A stretch of DNA of 64,000 nucleotides, taken from Mactra quadrangularis (taxonomy: Eukaryota; Mollusca; Bivalvia; Venerida; Mactridae). The DNA is taken from contig CM046301.1 in the NCBI GenBank assembly GCA_025267735.1, positions 13,886,190 through 13,950,189 of the forward strand, in the 5' to 3' direction. The notes below the pieces were generated by a model. The model did not search any database. It was not told the DNA's origin and was given only the letters and a program-made list of their open reading frames with translations. The translations under genes were made by a program, and so were the position numbers. Positions 36,701 to 46,800 of the stretch are shown in pieces (position 1 is the first letter of the stretch; every line of letters starts with the position of its first letter).

Positions 36701-38779
36701 GAATGTAGTAAACATCCGGGGTCTACTAAACTAAATTCTATCCAAGATATTTTTATCAGGACAGTGTTTCCGCAATTGTGCGTTTTTTCGTCTTTGACGC
36801 ATTTTTTTCAGTGATGACCCGTAAAAATGTGTCCAGTGCGTCATTTGTGACGCAACCAATATATTACAGTAAATTATTATCTTTTTCTTTTATGTTCATT
36901 CCGAGACAAAGATAACACAGTAAATTATAGCGTAGACAGTGAAAGCAACAGAAAAAATGTTTATATAATCACAATTTACCGATTACTTTAAATTTTGATT
37001 ATTCTTTCATAACTTTGTCAATTAAATTTAACGACATTACACAAATATATGCTGCCAAAAATAACAGTTCTTTTTTGGGTGATAAGTAGATCACTAATCA
37101 TTGTATATGACGCGGGCATTTGGTTACGAGGTATCAATTTAAAATAGTGATCTTGTCTTATTAAATAAACATGTGTCACAAAACGTCTGTAAATTGTATA
37201 TATTTCATCATTTACCAGCGATTTAATTCATTTTAATCCTTTGTTTGGTTACAAATTTACACATGTTTGACATTGTTAAGATATGTGTCGTATCGGCATC
37301 GTTTCACACTCTTTGATGTTTTATTACACAGCAATGTCTTAGTTGCAATGTCTCAGTGTGTTATCATAGCGTTAAGTTTGATTTAAATGTTAATATAATT
37401 ATTATGCTTGAAACAAGAATGACCTAGTTCTTTATTAGTCTGCTTAATAATTATGATCAAAAGAAAATTGCCGATTAAAAAAAATATTGGTGAATGCAGA
37501 TAAGCTTGTTTTTTTGTTTACTATAATACATTCACCTATTTTTAAAATAGCACTGTCTTTAAATTGTTACTTTTAAATAATTACTTTTAGACGGTATAAA
37601 CTGATGATTTTACACAACTTATTTTTTTCCAAAAAAGCTCAGCGATTTCTTGTGAAATGTCGGCGATTTTTGTGGATTATTTCAAATCATTAAACTGGAC
37701 ATTTAACATAAAAAATATTTGTAAAATTTACAAGATTTGGAAAATTTACAATTGAAAAATCGACGATTTTACATATTTTCCGTGTATTTTTTTTAAAATG
37801 GCAAATTTACGTAAGAAAATATTTCATGTTTAATGTGATCATGTGAAGGATAAAACCCTGTTAACTATTTTTAAATACTTGATTTTTGTTCAGTTTAACA
37901 CTGTGTTGACAAAAAAATGTCATTTCATGGTTGCAAGCTCACCTAACCAGGTTTTGCTGAACCTCTTCTTTAATAAACAGTACACATCCTTCAACAAGGT
38001 TGTCAACATCTTCATATAACTTTAGAGGAGCAAAACAACCCTTCATTTTTATTATGCAGCTCATTTTTAATAAAAATTTGGGTAAATAGTCAAATTATAA
38101 CATTGACCCTTTTAAACTTCAAATGACCCTCAAAAAATAAATGAGGGGGTCAAAAATGACCCTCAGATTTTTGAAGATTGCAGAAACACTGTCAGGATAT
38201 GATTTACGTTAACAATATTAAGTATAAGTCAGCTTTCCCTGTCAAATGCAGCAGTTAAATTCATATTATGATATCAGTGGGTTCTGTCCCAATTTGAGAC
38301 TCAAATGGGGCTATAAATAGGCCTTTGACAATGGCAAAATTTATCTAAAAATGTAAAATCTCAGTTTAAATATTAATGTTCAAGCTGTTAACAGTTACTG
38401 AGTTAGGCTGTTCATTTACACAGCAAATACAAAACAGATAATTCATCTTAAATGACGTCACACTTTAACAAGCTTGCATAATCACTATTTGTTTCTCATA
38501 AAAATTGGAAAAGAGTAGATAAAAGGTCACCACAAAATGGTCAATTCGTAATTCACGGAATAGAAAGGAACACAAGTTTTGCAGAGAAAAGCAATGAAAA
38601 CAGTGTAATTTGCCTACTGATATTGTGTAAGAAGCACCACTATCTCTGGTCAGAAGATCTAAAGTCACTTCAGCTACATTGCTTGGAACAGTTGCACTGT
38701 AATCTAAGGTGTCCTGGTGAAAGGCGGGTGCAATCTTGCCTGGTTTTATTCCAAGCTTTTCAAGGTTGCAATCATCCAT
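21697..38779 (-). CDS. Cadherin-like beta-sandwich / U-box-like / TPR protein, 1082 residues, 20 exons
   Basis: Exons, in transcript order: 38618-38779, 36082-36289, 34132-34298, 33154-33451, 32799-32872, 32234-32287, 31768-31882, 31028-31203, 30031-30255, 28811-29019, 28267-28407, 27517-27660, 26679-26904, 25969-26170, 25205-25390, 24803-24858, 24113-24188, 23424-23596, 22616-22832 and 21697-21836. They sum to 3249 bp, every intron is GT-AG and every phase fits, ending in TAG. Two cadherin-like beta-sandwich modules (about 1-93 and 97-188) each end with a VEV/IEV...EDG...Y.V/HV pattern. Residues about 203-256 resemble a U-box (FEDPISLSTLYRPI, then KFDPISDTPL and DFELDKKM). About 320-800 and 965-1036 are helical with TPR-like segments, clearest near 375-410 and 528-560. 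Residues about 815-930 are low-complexity Ala/Pro/Gly with Arg-Gly steps. No signal peptide or membrane helix is visible. A ubiquitin-ligase or scaffold role is inference only, and no named orthologue is recognised. Confidence 0.9.
22872..23031. mobile_element. Short hAT-like MITE in intron 18 of the TPR gene
   Basis: The right end on the minus strand reads CAGGGCTCAACATTTATTTT, then AGGAGGTTGCC. The left end (GGCAGAGCTCGCCC) is a degraded inverted copy. Internally it repeats TTGGGTTTGGGCAA. It matches a second copy in POLA2 intron 4 at 43645-43800 and shares TTGCC/GGGCAAC words with fragments near 24965-25010, 31560-31690 and 52560-52690. Confidence 0.6.
23205..23400 (-). mobile_element. tRNA-derived SINE, family C, in intron 18 of the TPR gene
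   Basis: On the minus strand the head has TAGTAGCTTGGTGGGTAGTGC (A box) and GTTGGTTACATTCC (B box), then the body AGCTTGGTCAATGGTTATGG shared with the copy at 56730-56955. The acceptor stem is not pairable. Confidence 0.7.
27841..27854. repeat. 14-base G homopolymer in intron 11 of the TPR gene
   Basis: An uninterrupted run of 14 G on the plus strand, so C in the transcript. Such runs are mutable and error-prone in sequencing. Confidence 0.95.
29034..29172. mobile_element. 139-bp palindromic element next to the exon 10 splice acceptor
   Basis: Near-perfect inverted repeat with ends GTTACACA/TGTGTAAC. The arms contain CAGTTACTGACCGGATACGG and TGTGATACCGGGTCAGT on both sides, meeting around AGAGCGTAGCTCGAG at about 29103. 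It starts only 14 bases upstream of the acceptor AG of intron 9 (exon 10 begins at 29019). A second, weaker inverted pair (TTATCTTACC/GGTAAGATAA, 29177-29318) follows it and holds a diverged version of the GTTACTGAC core. Confidence 0.85.
29365..29560 (+). mobile_element. tRNA-derived SINE, family A, in intron 9 of the TPR gene
   Basis: Head GGTTCTGCAGTAGGACTTGAG and B-box-like CCTGGGTCCAAACCCCC, then GGCACTGTTAAGTTCCTTGAGC and the CTCAGGTGTAAATTGG body, ending GGAAGCAGATTTAAAACTCC. Same family as 7850-8095 but in the opposite orientation. Confidence 0.75.
31213..31430 (+). mobile_element. tRNA-derived SINE, family A, in intron 7 of the TPR gene
   Basis: Begins at a B-box-like GTTTCAGGTTTGAACCCCAC, so it lacks the A box, then GGCACTGCTAATTTCATTGAGC and CCACCTAAGTGTAAATAGG, ending GAAGACTTTTAAATCTCAC. 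A 5'-truncated family member. Confidence 0.7.
32640..32765 (+). mobile_element. Fragment of SINE family C in intron 5 of the TPR gene
   Basis: Shares the 3' body GAGATTTAGCC..., GTAGGTTGACTGACYGCC and the AACGCATTAAACCCAAC end with the copy on the minus strand at 56730-56955. The head is missing. Confidence 0.6.
34529..35709 (+). mobile_element. hAT transposon remnant with 8-bp target duplication and BED-finger fossil
   Basis: The ends are TAGGGCTCTACACCAGT and, on the minus strand, TAGGGCTCTATATCAGT. The flanking octamer ATCAAAGG is identical on both sides (34521-34528 and 35710-35717). Length 1181 bp. An open frame from 35231 reads KNKVWGYYIVQ..., then GKGGNTTNL, the pattern of a BED zinc finger in hAT transposases. 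The C-x2-C pair is found in the neighbouring frame (TGT..TGC, 35307-35318), just before a run of eight A (35322-35329), and the expected histidine after NL is arginine, so the finger is broken. No catalytic hAT domain remains. The outer 100 bases on each side are rich in ATCGAT words. It lies in intron 2 of the TPR gene. Confidence 0.85.
35920..36060 (+). mobile_element. tRNA-Ala-derived SINE in intron 2 of the TPR gene
   Basis: A well-preserved tRNA-like body: D arm GTTCAGTTGGTAGAGC, an anticodon stem with loop CCTGCAA (anticodon TGC, alanine), and a T arm GCGGGTTTAAGCCCTGC that pairs. The 3' acceptor side (ATTAGGT) does not pair with GGATTAG, and a tail follows, so it is a SINE or tRNA pseudogene rather than a tRNA gene. 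Confidence 0.7.
36762..38191. mobile_element. Probable hAT-like non-autonomous element in intron 1 of the TPR gene
   Basis: The ends CAGTGTTTCCGCAATTG and, on the minus strand, CAGTGTTTCTGCAATC are inverted repeats of the form usual in hAT elements. The flanks share TCAGGA, but offset by two bases, so the 8-bp duplication is imperfect or the ends need redefining. The interior (1.4 kb) is very AT-rich and has no coding capacity that I can see. Confidence 0.55.
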
Positions 38780-39404
38780 CTTGAAACTTAGGACGCTTCA
38801 GCCCGGAGCTGTCATTTATATGTTTATTATACGGATGTTCATATTTTCTGCGTCACATTTTCTGCACGACGTGTGACGCCCGTAAAGGTATAACTAGTGA
38901 ATGCGAATAGTCATTTATCATGGGTTATATGAAATAACACGTTTAAATATGATAATGATAACGACATAGCAAAGACATAAAATAATAAATTTATTTATTT
39001 TTGTTATCTTAAATTTTAGCTCAATACTGATTGATTTTAACATAAAAATTTCACATAACTTTAGTTTTATAATGTTTTATTGCAGTTTTTTTTCAATAAT
39101 GCCATAAAAGCAAAATATAGAAATATACCGACAAGCCTAAATTTTCTGAAGATATTTATAATACATAACTTAAAATCAGAGACATAGACATGTATCTAAT
39201 TCCCTGTTAAAATGTAAAGAAAGAACTATAAGTGAAAACAAGACATTCAAACTTTCTATTTAAGAAATATTATGTATACATTCTGTTAACTGTAAATCTT
39301 TCGAAATCTTTTGTTGCTTATGCACCATATCACATCACTTTAATTTGCAACACATCATGTAACACATGACATAACATTGCTTCAAATTGAATAAAAACAC
39401 TTCT

Positions 39405-39965
39405 TATCATATTGCATCCCATTGCATCATATCGCATTACCTCACATAACATCACATTACATAGCATCACATCACATTACCTCACATAACATCACATTAC
39501 ATAGCATCACATAACATCACATTACATAGCATCACATCACACCACATTACATTACATTGCACCATATCACATTGCTTCACATCACATTGAATTACATAAC
39601 ATTACACTGTATCACATAACATCACATTGCATCACATCACATTGCATCACATCACAATACATCACATCACATTGCATCACATCACATCATATTGCACCAC
39701 GTTGCATCACATCACATTACATTGCATCACATTGTCATTGTATCACATCACATTACATCGCACCACATCACATTGCATCACATCACATTATATTACATTA
39801 CATTACATCACGTCACTAACATTGCATCGATTCACATCACATAACATAACATTGCATCACATCACATCACATAACATTGCATCATATCACACCATATTGC
39901 ATTACATCACATTGTACCACGTTGCATCACATAACATCACAAAAGTGACATTACATCATATCATA
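39405..39965. repeat. Degenerate ACATC/ACATT pentamer satellite
   Basis: More than 500 bases of CATCACATCACATTGCATCAC-type sequence, with units of 5 bases and higher-order runs such as CATTGCATCACATCA. Open in a plus frame as His/Ile/Thr/Leu repeats, which I regard as non-coding. Confidence 0.95.
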
Positions 39966-40052
39966 AATTAATGAAAGTTTCTTTAATAATCGATTTTTCA
40001 AAGAAAGCATCTCTTATAGTTTTACATGAAGATAAAATAATAAAAGTACAAT

Positions 40053-40425
40053 TAACTCACAGTATCAAAATAAGTATGTGCAGAATTAACTCACAGTAAC
40101 AAAATAAAGTACAAGTACCATTAACTCACAGTAACAAAATAAAGTACATGTACCATTAACTCACAGTAACAAAATAAAGTACATGTACCATTAGCTCACA
40201 GTATCAAAATAAAGTACATGTACAATTAACTCACAGTATCAAAATAAAGTAAGTGTAGAATTAACCCACAGTAACAAAATAAAGTACACATAGAATTAAC
40301 TCACAGTATCAAATTAAACTTTAAAGTATGTGTAGAATTACCCCACAGTAACAAAATAAAGTACATGTACAATTACCTCACAATAACAAAATTAAGTACA
40401 TGTACAATAAACTCACAGTATATAT
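40053..40425. repeat. About 35-bp minisatellite
   Basis: About ten copies of TTAACTCACAGTAACAAAAT followed by AAAGTACATGTACCA, with GTATC/GTAAC and TACCA/TAGAA variants. It lies about 400 bases upstream of POLA2. Confidence 0.93.
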
Positions 40426-40826
40426 GAGATAATTAATGATATGTTACGGTTAACTTTGAGCAAATCAGCGATTTGATTTTCTAAGTACATGTACACGTGT
40501 ATATTTACATTTTTTAAATGGTGTTTAGAGGAAAATAACAACCATATGGTATACAGTGCACAAATATAAATGTCACTATTTGCCGCATTTTTTATATTTT
40601 TTTTCAGAACTAGAAGTGCAAAATACAATATATTTGAGAAAATATTGTTATTTAACATTACTGTAGGTAGGTCGTATATCTAGAGCTTTACTATGCATTA
40701 CTTTACTTTACGGTATTTTTTCAAAGTGACAACCGTAAGTGATCATATAAATTTGCGGGAAAATCGACTACGTTGTTTACGTTTTATTTCAGCGCCGAAA
40801 CACTGACAGTTTTTATTATCAGAAAC

Positions 40827-43800
40827 ATGGCTTATCATGTATCAGAAGAAGATCTCAATGATGAATTTTCTGTCTTCGGTATTGAAGTGGAAAATACGGA
40901 TGTCATTCTTAAACGTAAAGTTTATTCACTAATAACATTCAATACGGGTTGACGGACGATCCGTCCCCAAACCCATTCGTCCTCAGACGTTTCGGATACA
41001 TGCGATCTGTCCCTATTTCTTGGATAATTGACTCTAAATTACTCATATGTGATCTAAGTGCAGTCATCTTAAAATTCACTAGTGAGATTAGGTTTTACCT
41101 TGCATAGTCCTTTGCTATTTTTCAGATAGTTCCAATGTATTTTCTTTGTTTTTCATAGCATTAAAGTAAGAACTATTAAAAGAAGCCAAAATCTACATAT
41201 TTTGAAACTGCTGATATTGTCTCACGGTTTCGACTAAAAAGAAAATTGATAAATGATTTGTAGAAGTGAGTAAACATTAGATCATAGAAAATAAAGTATT
41301 CAGACTACCACAAAAGCTTCTGAAAATCAAGTTAGTACTCTGAACCAATGCTATAAAGTAAATAAGGAAAATTATAACCATAAGGGGGTGATATGCTCTG
41401 ACTGGGTATCCAACCTGGTTCTCCCAGGTGGTATGTAAGACACTCAATGGCATTGCTAAAGGGTTAACCCAACAGCAGGGAAGTGACTATATCGTCACCA
41501 CACTCATCCCCTCTTTACTTTCCCGCTGAGCTGGCCAGGCTCTCATTGAACAAAATGTCCATCCAGAGGCTTTGCATAGGTTCGTCAAACACTTTTGACA
41601 CCATTAAAGTGATGTGGGAGAATAAAACCGAACACCCTGACTGGAAATTAAACTTGGTTCTCCCGGGTAGTAGGCAAGACACTGCATTACTTTGCTAAAG
41701 AGTTAACCCAACAGCTAGGCGGTTGGAAGTGACTAAAACGTCACCACAACTTGTAGATCTTTAACAGGCAAGAAAGTATATAAAAGGAAGTATGCCACCT
41801 TGTTGGGGATGTTGAAAGATGCTGGCGGGTCACTTGTTTCTGTCTCCTTATTTCAATTCATTTTGTTTTACACTTTTACAGTTCAGGAATTATGTTTAAT
41901 GCACAGACTGGAAGCTAGTGATATTGTTACGCAATGGGTCGCTTTTACTCATTCAAAGAAGAATGTATCCTTGGAAATGGATACTCTAGATCAGTTTGAA
42001 AGAGAGGTAAACATTTCATTCATGGCTACGCTACTTCATATTCATATATCATTTTGGATACTTGTATTTTAAAATCTTATCTCTGTATATCTAAATTCTA
42101 TTTTATTGTATAAATGCAAGTTTTCTTTCTGACCTGATGCTTCTGGTTTTAATGAAGGTTAAACCAGGTTGTGTGGTCCTTTTTAAAATTGACGAAATAA
42201 TTATTTGTTGAGAAGTAGTTCAACCCATTTTGAATGATTCAATTTGATTTTTGCCAATTTATTTGAGTAAAAAAATTTTTAAAAATGAATCCATGAACTG
42301 AAGGATTAATCACTCTAGAGAAGATTCCTTTTAATAGTTTTTTTGTCTGAAGTAAATGGATTAGATTCTAGATGGGCTTTAACTTTCATACAAATATTAA
42401 GAGGTTTGTTAGACAACTGTTGTAACTTATGCTGTTTCAAGAATCTAAGGGTAAAGTTGTGCATTAATGTATTAATTTGGCTTTATCTGTTATTTATTTA
42501 TTCAGAGATTGTCAAAGAAAAGTCATAAGACACCAAAATCCGTAAAAAAAGAATCGGCACCAAAGATTCATACCATGGATAATCTACCGTAAGTTGTGTC
42601 ATATTCTATACTACCACCTAAGATAGGTTTTGTAGCAGGGTATAATATAGCACTTGTACTCTCTTGCCTTAAAAAATAGCTTTTATGGCGATGTGTCAGA
42701 GTGTCTGCTTAGGACTAGAGAGGCCATGGGTTTGAATCTTAGCTCAGATCAGTTGGTGCCCAATGTAAATAAGTGCTTTTTAATATTTGAATTATTTGAT
42801 AATAACCCACTAGGAATTGTGTGATTGCACCCTTAGAAGTTAGATAGTCCCACAGACAATCAAGCTTCATAAAATTCTGATAAGTGTAGCAGAGGTATAA
42901 TATGGCACTTGTACTCCCTTGCCCTAAAGCTAGCTTTTATGGTGACATGGTACTGTCCACTTATGACTGGAGAGGTCATGGGTTCCAATCTCAGTTTGGA
43001 CCATGGATTTTTATCTGGTTACATGTTATGTTAACATATGTATAGGTAGACAGCTGAAATAGTACTTGCTGTAAAAACTAATATCAGGCTTCCACTAAAC
43101 CTTGCTAAGATATTTTTTAAATGTTTTGGTTTAACCTGCCTTTCATTTTCAAGTTGTGAATGTTAGCATGATAAACTACCTAAATGGTGTGAAAAGATTG
43201 ATAGAGTAGTTACTAAAAATTGATAATTCTCATGGAAAGGCGACTCTCTCAAAAAGTACTTGAAGAAGCATTCTGATCTTGTTACTAACACTAACAGAAA
43301 ATGTTCCTACTTGATAGCAAGTTTCCCGGGAAACATATATACAAGATAAATATTTTGTGATGGACCTCCACAAAGATAATAATAATGAAATTTCCATCAA
43401 GGAATCAAACCTGCATCATTTTGATTCAGAATCAGAATTTCTACTGACAGAGCTAACCAGTTGGGTTTTATGACTTATTTTCATATAAAAGTTTCTCATG
43501 TTTGTATATTTTTCCAGGATGGATGTTGAAGGTGCTGAGGATTTATATACAGCATACAGTGGTAATACACCTAATGCCAAGGTATGGTATTTTGTTGATT
43601 GTTGCGTTTTTATTTTCTGTCTGGGCTCGCTTCTGAAAAGGTTTAGGGCTCGACATAAAAGGTTGCCCTATTGCCCCTGGCAACCTTTATTTGGGTTCGG
43701 GCTACTTGGTACTGCTAGGATACATTTTGTTCGGGCAATTAGAATATATAGCTGGATTGCTCAAGTGGGCAACCTACTTTAAATTAATGTAGAGCTTTAA

Positions 43801-46800
43801 GGTTCCTTCTTCAACCCATAAAAAAGCTATGCCTGTGGTCTTAGAATAATTGGCTTAGTTTTCCGTAGGTCTAGAGGTATGGATGGGCATGAATACATAT
43901 AAGATATGATTTTTTTGAGAATTGTCTAAAACTTGATTTGTACAAACTATTAATGTGTATGAATTGAAGTGGTAACTTCATGATAGCTTCGTTTATTCTA
44001 ATTATCCTTAATTAGTAAATTAGTTGAATGAACCAAGGGTTTGCACTTTACTAAGGATCCTGAAGGAATCCTTTAACATTACCATCCCTCTGAAGAAGGA
44101 CAAACATTTTATATACAGATTTGCAGTCATAAAATCTAATAAACAATTTACAGAAACTCTAATTTATGTAAGAAAAGTGCAGCTTTTTAGTAATCCTGAC
44201 AGAATTTCTGCTAAGAATCACTGAGGTTATTTCAAATTTTCCAGATCCTCGAAATTCTTGAACACTGTTAGTGTTGAACCCTGGTTACCAGATATAACTC
44301 TGATGTGAGTTTGTTAAATATTCTTGATTACGCTCCCTAAAATTTTATTACAAGGTTCATGTAATGTACATAAATTGTCGGGCAATAGCTTATCAAAGCT
44401 AATGTTATTTTGTTAACTTGTTTTTCTGACTTGATATAAACTTTTTTATCTTGTATTTTACAGAGTAAATTAACCAATAAAAGACAACACACACCTGATA
44501 ATGCTCCATTGAAGAGATTTACTGGTGCTAATAGAAGTCCTGTTGTACCATTCTCTCCTTCTAGCTTCTCTCCAGCCAGGTATGTATAATTTATTTCACT
44601 ACTTTTTAACCAGGTTTTCAACGAAAACCAGGTTATTGTAATGCCGAAGTCAGCGGGCGGCTGGGCAGGCGGGCGTCAACTTTTGGTTTCCGCTCAATAA
44701 CTTTAGTTTGCTTTGACCTATCTACACCAAACTTGGCGTATGGGTAGCTTATATCAAGAGGCAGCTTGGGATTGCTACCCAGGTGTCTGTGATCAAGGTC
44801 AAGGTCACTGACACTAAAAATAGAAATTCACTTTCCACTCAATAACTTTAGTTTGCTTTGACCTATTGACACCAAACTTGGTGTATAGGTAGCTTATATC
44901 AAGAGGCAGCTTGGGGTTGCTAACCAGGTGTCTGTGATCAAGGTCAAGGTCACTGACACTAAAAATAGAAATTCAGTTTCCGCTCAATAACTTTAGTTTG
45001 TTTTGACCTATTGACACCAAACTTGGTGTATTGGTAGCTGATATCAAGAGGCAGCTTTGAATTGCTACCCAATTGTCTGTGATCAAGGTCAAGGTCACTG
45101 TTGCTAAAATAGAAATTCAGTTTCCATGTTATTGTTTCATTTTGCATGTATTGATTTTGTTGCTTTCAAATTAATCATTCCTGTCATATCAAAACTTGGT
45201 TGTGAAAACCTGGTTTCGTCGCATTGCGGCGATTCTTGTAATAATTATGTATTTTGATGACTGCAGGGCCAGCGAAATCTTAAAATTGTTTGCTTGTCCG
45301 TTCTTGCCAACTGGTAAAGTTACTTGTCCGTTTGAACATAATAGAATAAAATTATTGAAAAATCCACTTGTCCGTATTTGCCTATGGACAATACGGACGT
45401 TTGATTTCGCTAGCCCTGCTATGACTTGTTGAAAATGTCTACTTTTTCTTCTGAATACTCTGTACCAAAAAAAGCAACTGTAAAACCCCAGTATTGTTAT
45501 TGTGCAATTATAACAGTGAACACTTTAAAAATGTCAAATTAGAGAGAAGTAAAATGCAACAAATTTGTAGAATCAAATTAGAGAGCAGTAAAAAAACCAC
45601 TTAGTAGGATGCAGCAAACTGTTTATGAAATTCTTACATTTATGTTATCATTCATTTCAGTACTACTCCAGCTAAGAGATACAATGCTCGTAATAACCGT
45701 GGTGAAGTAATGGTCAATTATGGTTCAACAAATACTGTCCAGTGGTCTGGTACTGTTGGTCGAACTGTTAACATTGAGAACTACAGTTCTGATTACACCT
45801 TACCATCGGATTTCAAATATATGTTCCAGAAACTAATGTCTAAAAGAGATGGTAAGTTGAATATTACTCATTACTTATCAATTTTAAAAATCTGCTGGAA
45901 GTTTTTTCCTTTGATTTTGCTCAATCTTTTTAAAATGTGTGATGTAAACTAGTGTGTATATACTCGTCAAATTGCAACATTTCTTATCCATCTGTATATC
46001 AGTTATATTTGATGAGATTTGAAGGTTATTTATGTTGAAACACAACTACTATGGTTCGTTATGTGACTCTGGGGTAATATTTTGTAAACATGCTTGAAAG
46101 GTCACTAAATAATCATGCAGGTTTCTGAATAGTACATCTGTATAGAATAGTTGTCGTTCTTTTTTCTCCAAAACTCAGTCGTCATCTTAAATTGCCTTAA
46201 GAAATTTTCTATAGTCCTAACCATTTTCACTGGCATAGAGCTTAGGGCTAGTGGGGGCATCTTTTATGTTTTTATTTGGTGGGGTTTTACCCCATAGCAA
46301 CACATAGTATAGTGTGGGTAAGTGGAAGACTGCATCTTAGTTTTTTGTCATTCAGTACAGTTTTAGTATTGGACAATCAAAATGGATGGTCTTATTTGTG
46401 TAATGATCTTAATTTTCACAAATTAAGTATTTGGGATTTAAAAATTGATTTTCTATTATCAATGTGGTCTTAACAGCAGAACTTCACTATCTTATATGTT
46501 AATGTAACTTCTAATTTTTACTTACAGTTTTAAATGACATGATAGAAGATATGACTGAACATCTGCAGAAAGTTTATAATGTTGAAGATATCTCACATAT
46601 TTCATTACCTACACAAGAAGAAGTTACTGTTGTTGGGCGTGTCTGTTGTGATAGTGATGGTAAACTCAACGCTAAGTCTGTCGTTCTAGAAGGTTCTATT
46701 GACTCTTCATCTGGGAAAACAATTCCGGTAGATTTATCTCAACTTAAAGAGTATGCTTTATTTCCTGGTCAAATCGTTGCTATGACTGGACACAATAGCA

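Larger units (their letters stand above)
38780..40826. promoter_or_regulatory. Intergenic region between the divergent TPR gene and POLA2
   Basis: About 2.05 kb separates the two start codons. The DNA next to the TPR start (38810-38900) has CpG-containing GTGACGCCCG-type sequence, and that next to POLA2 (40730-40826) has GTTTACGTTTTATTTCAG. Either side may be a promoter. The middle is filled by the satellites at 39405-39965 and 40053-40425, so it is not a compact shared promoter. Confidence 0.4.

Noticed and set aside
39627..39971. 114-codon His/Thr/Ile-rich open frame
   Set aside because: A product of the ACATC satellite; no stop arises because of the repeat composition.
44959..45147. 62-codon minus-strand open frame in POLA2 intron 5
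   Set aside because: Derived from the 145-bp repeats, whose period is not a multiple of three.
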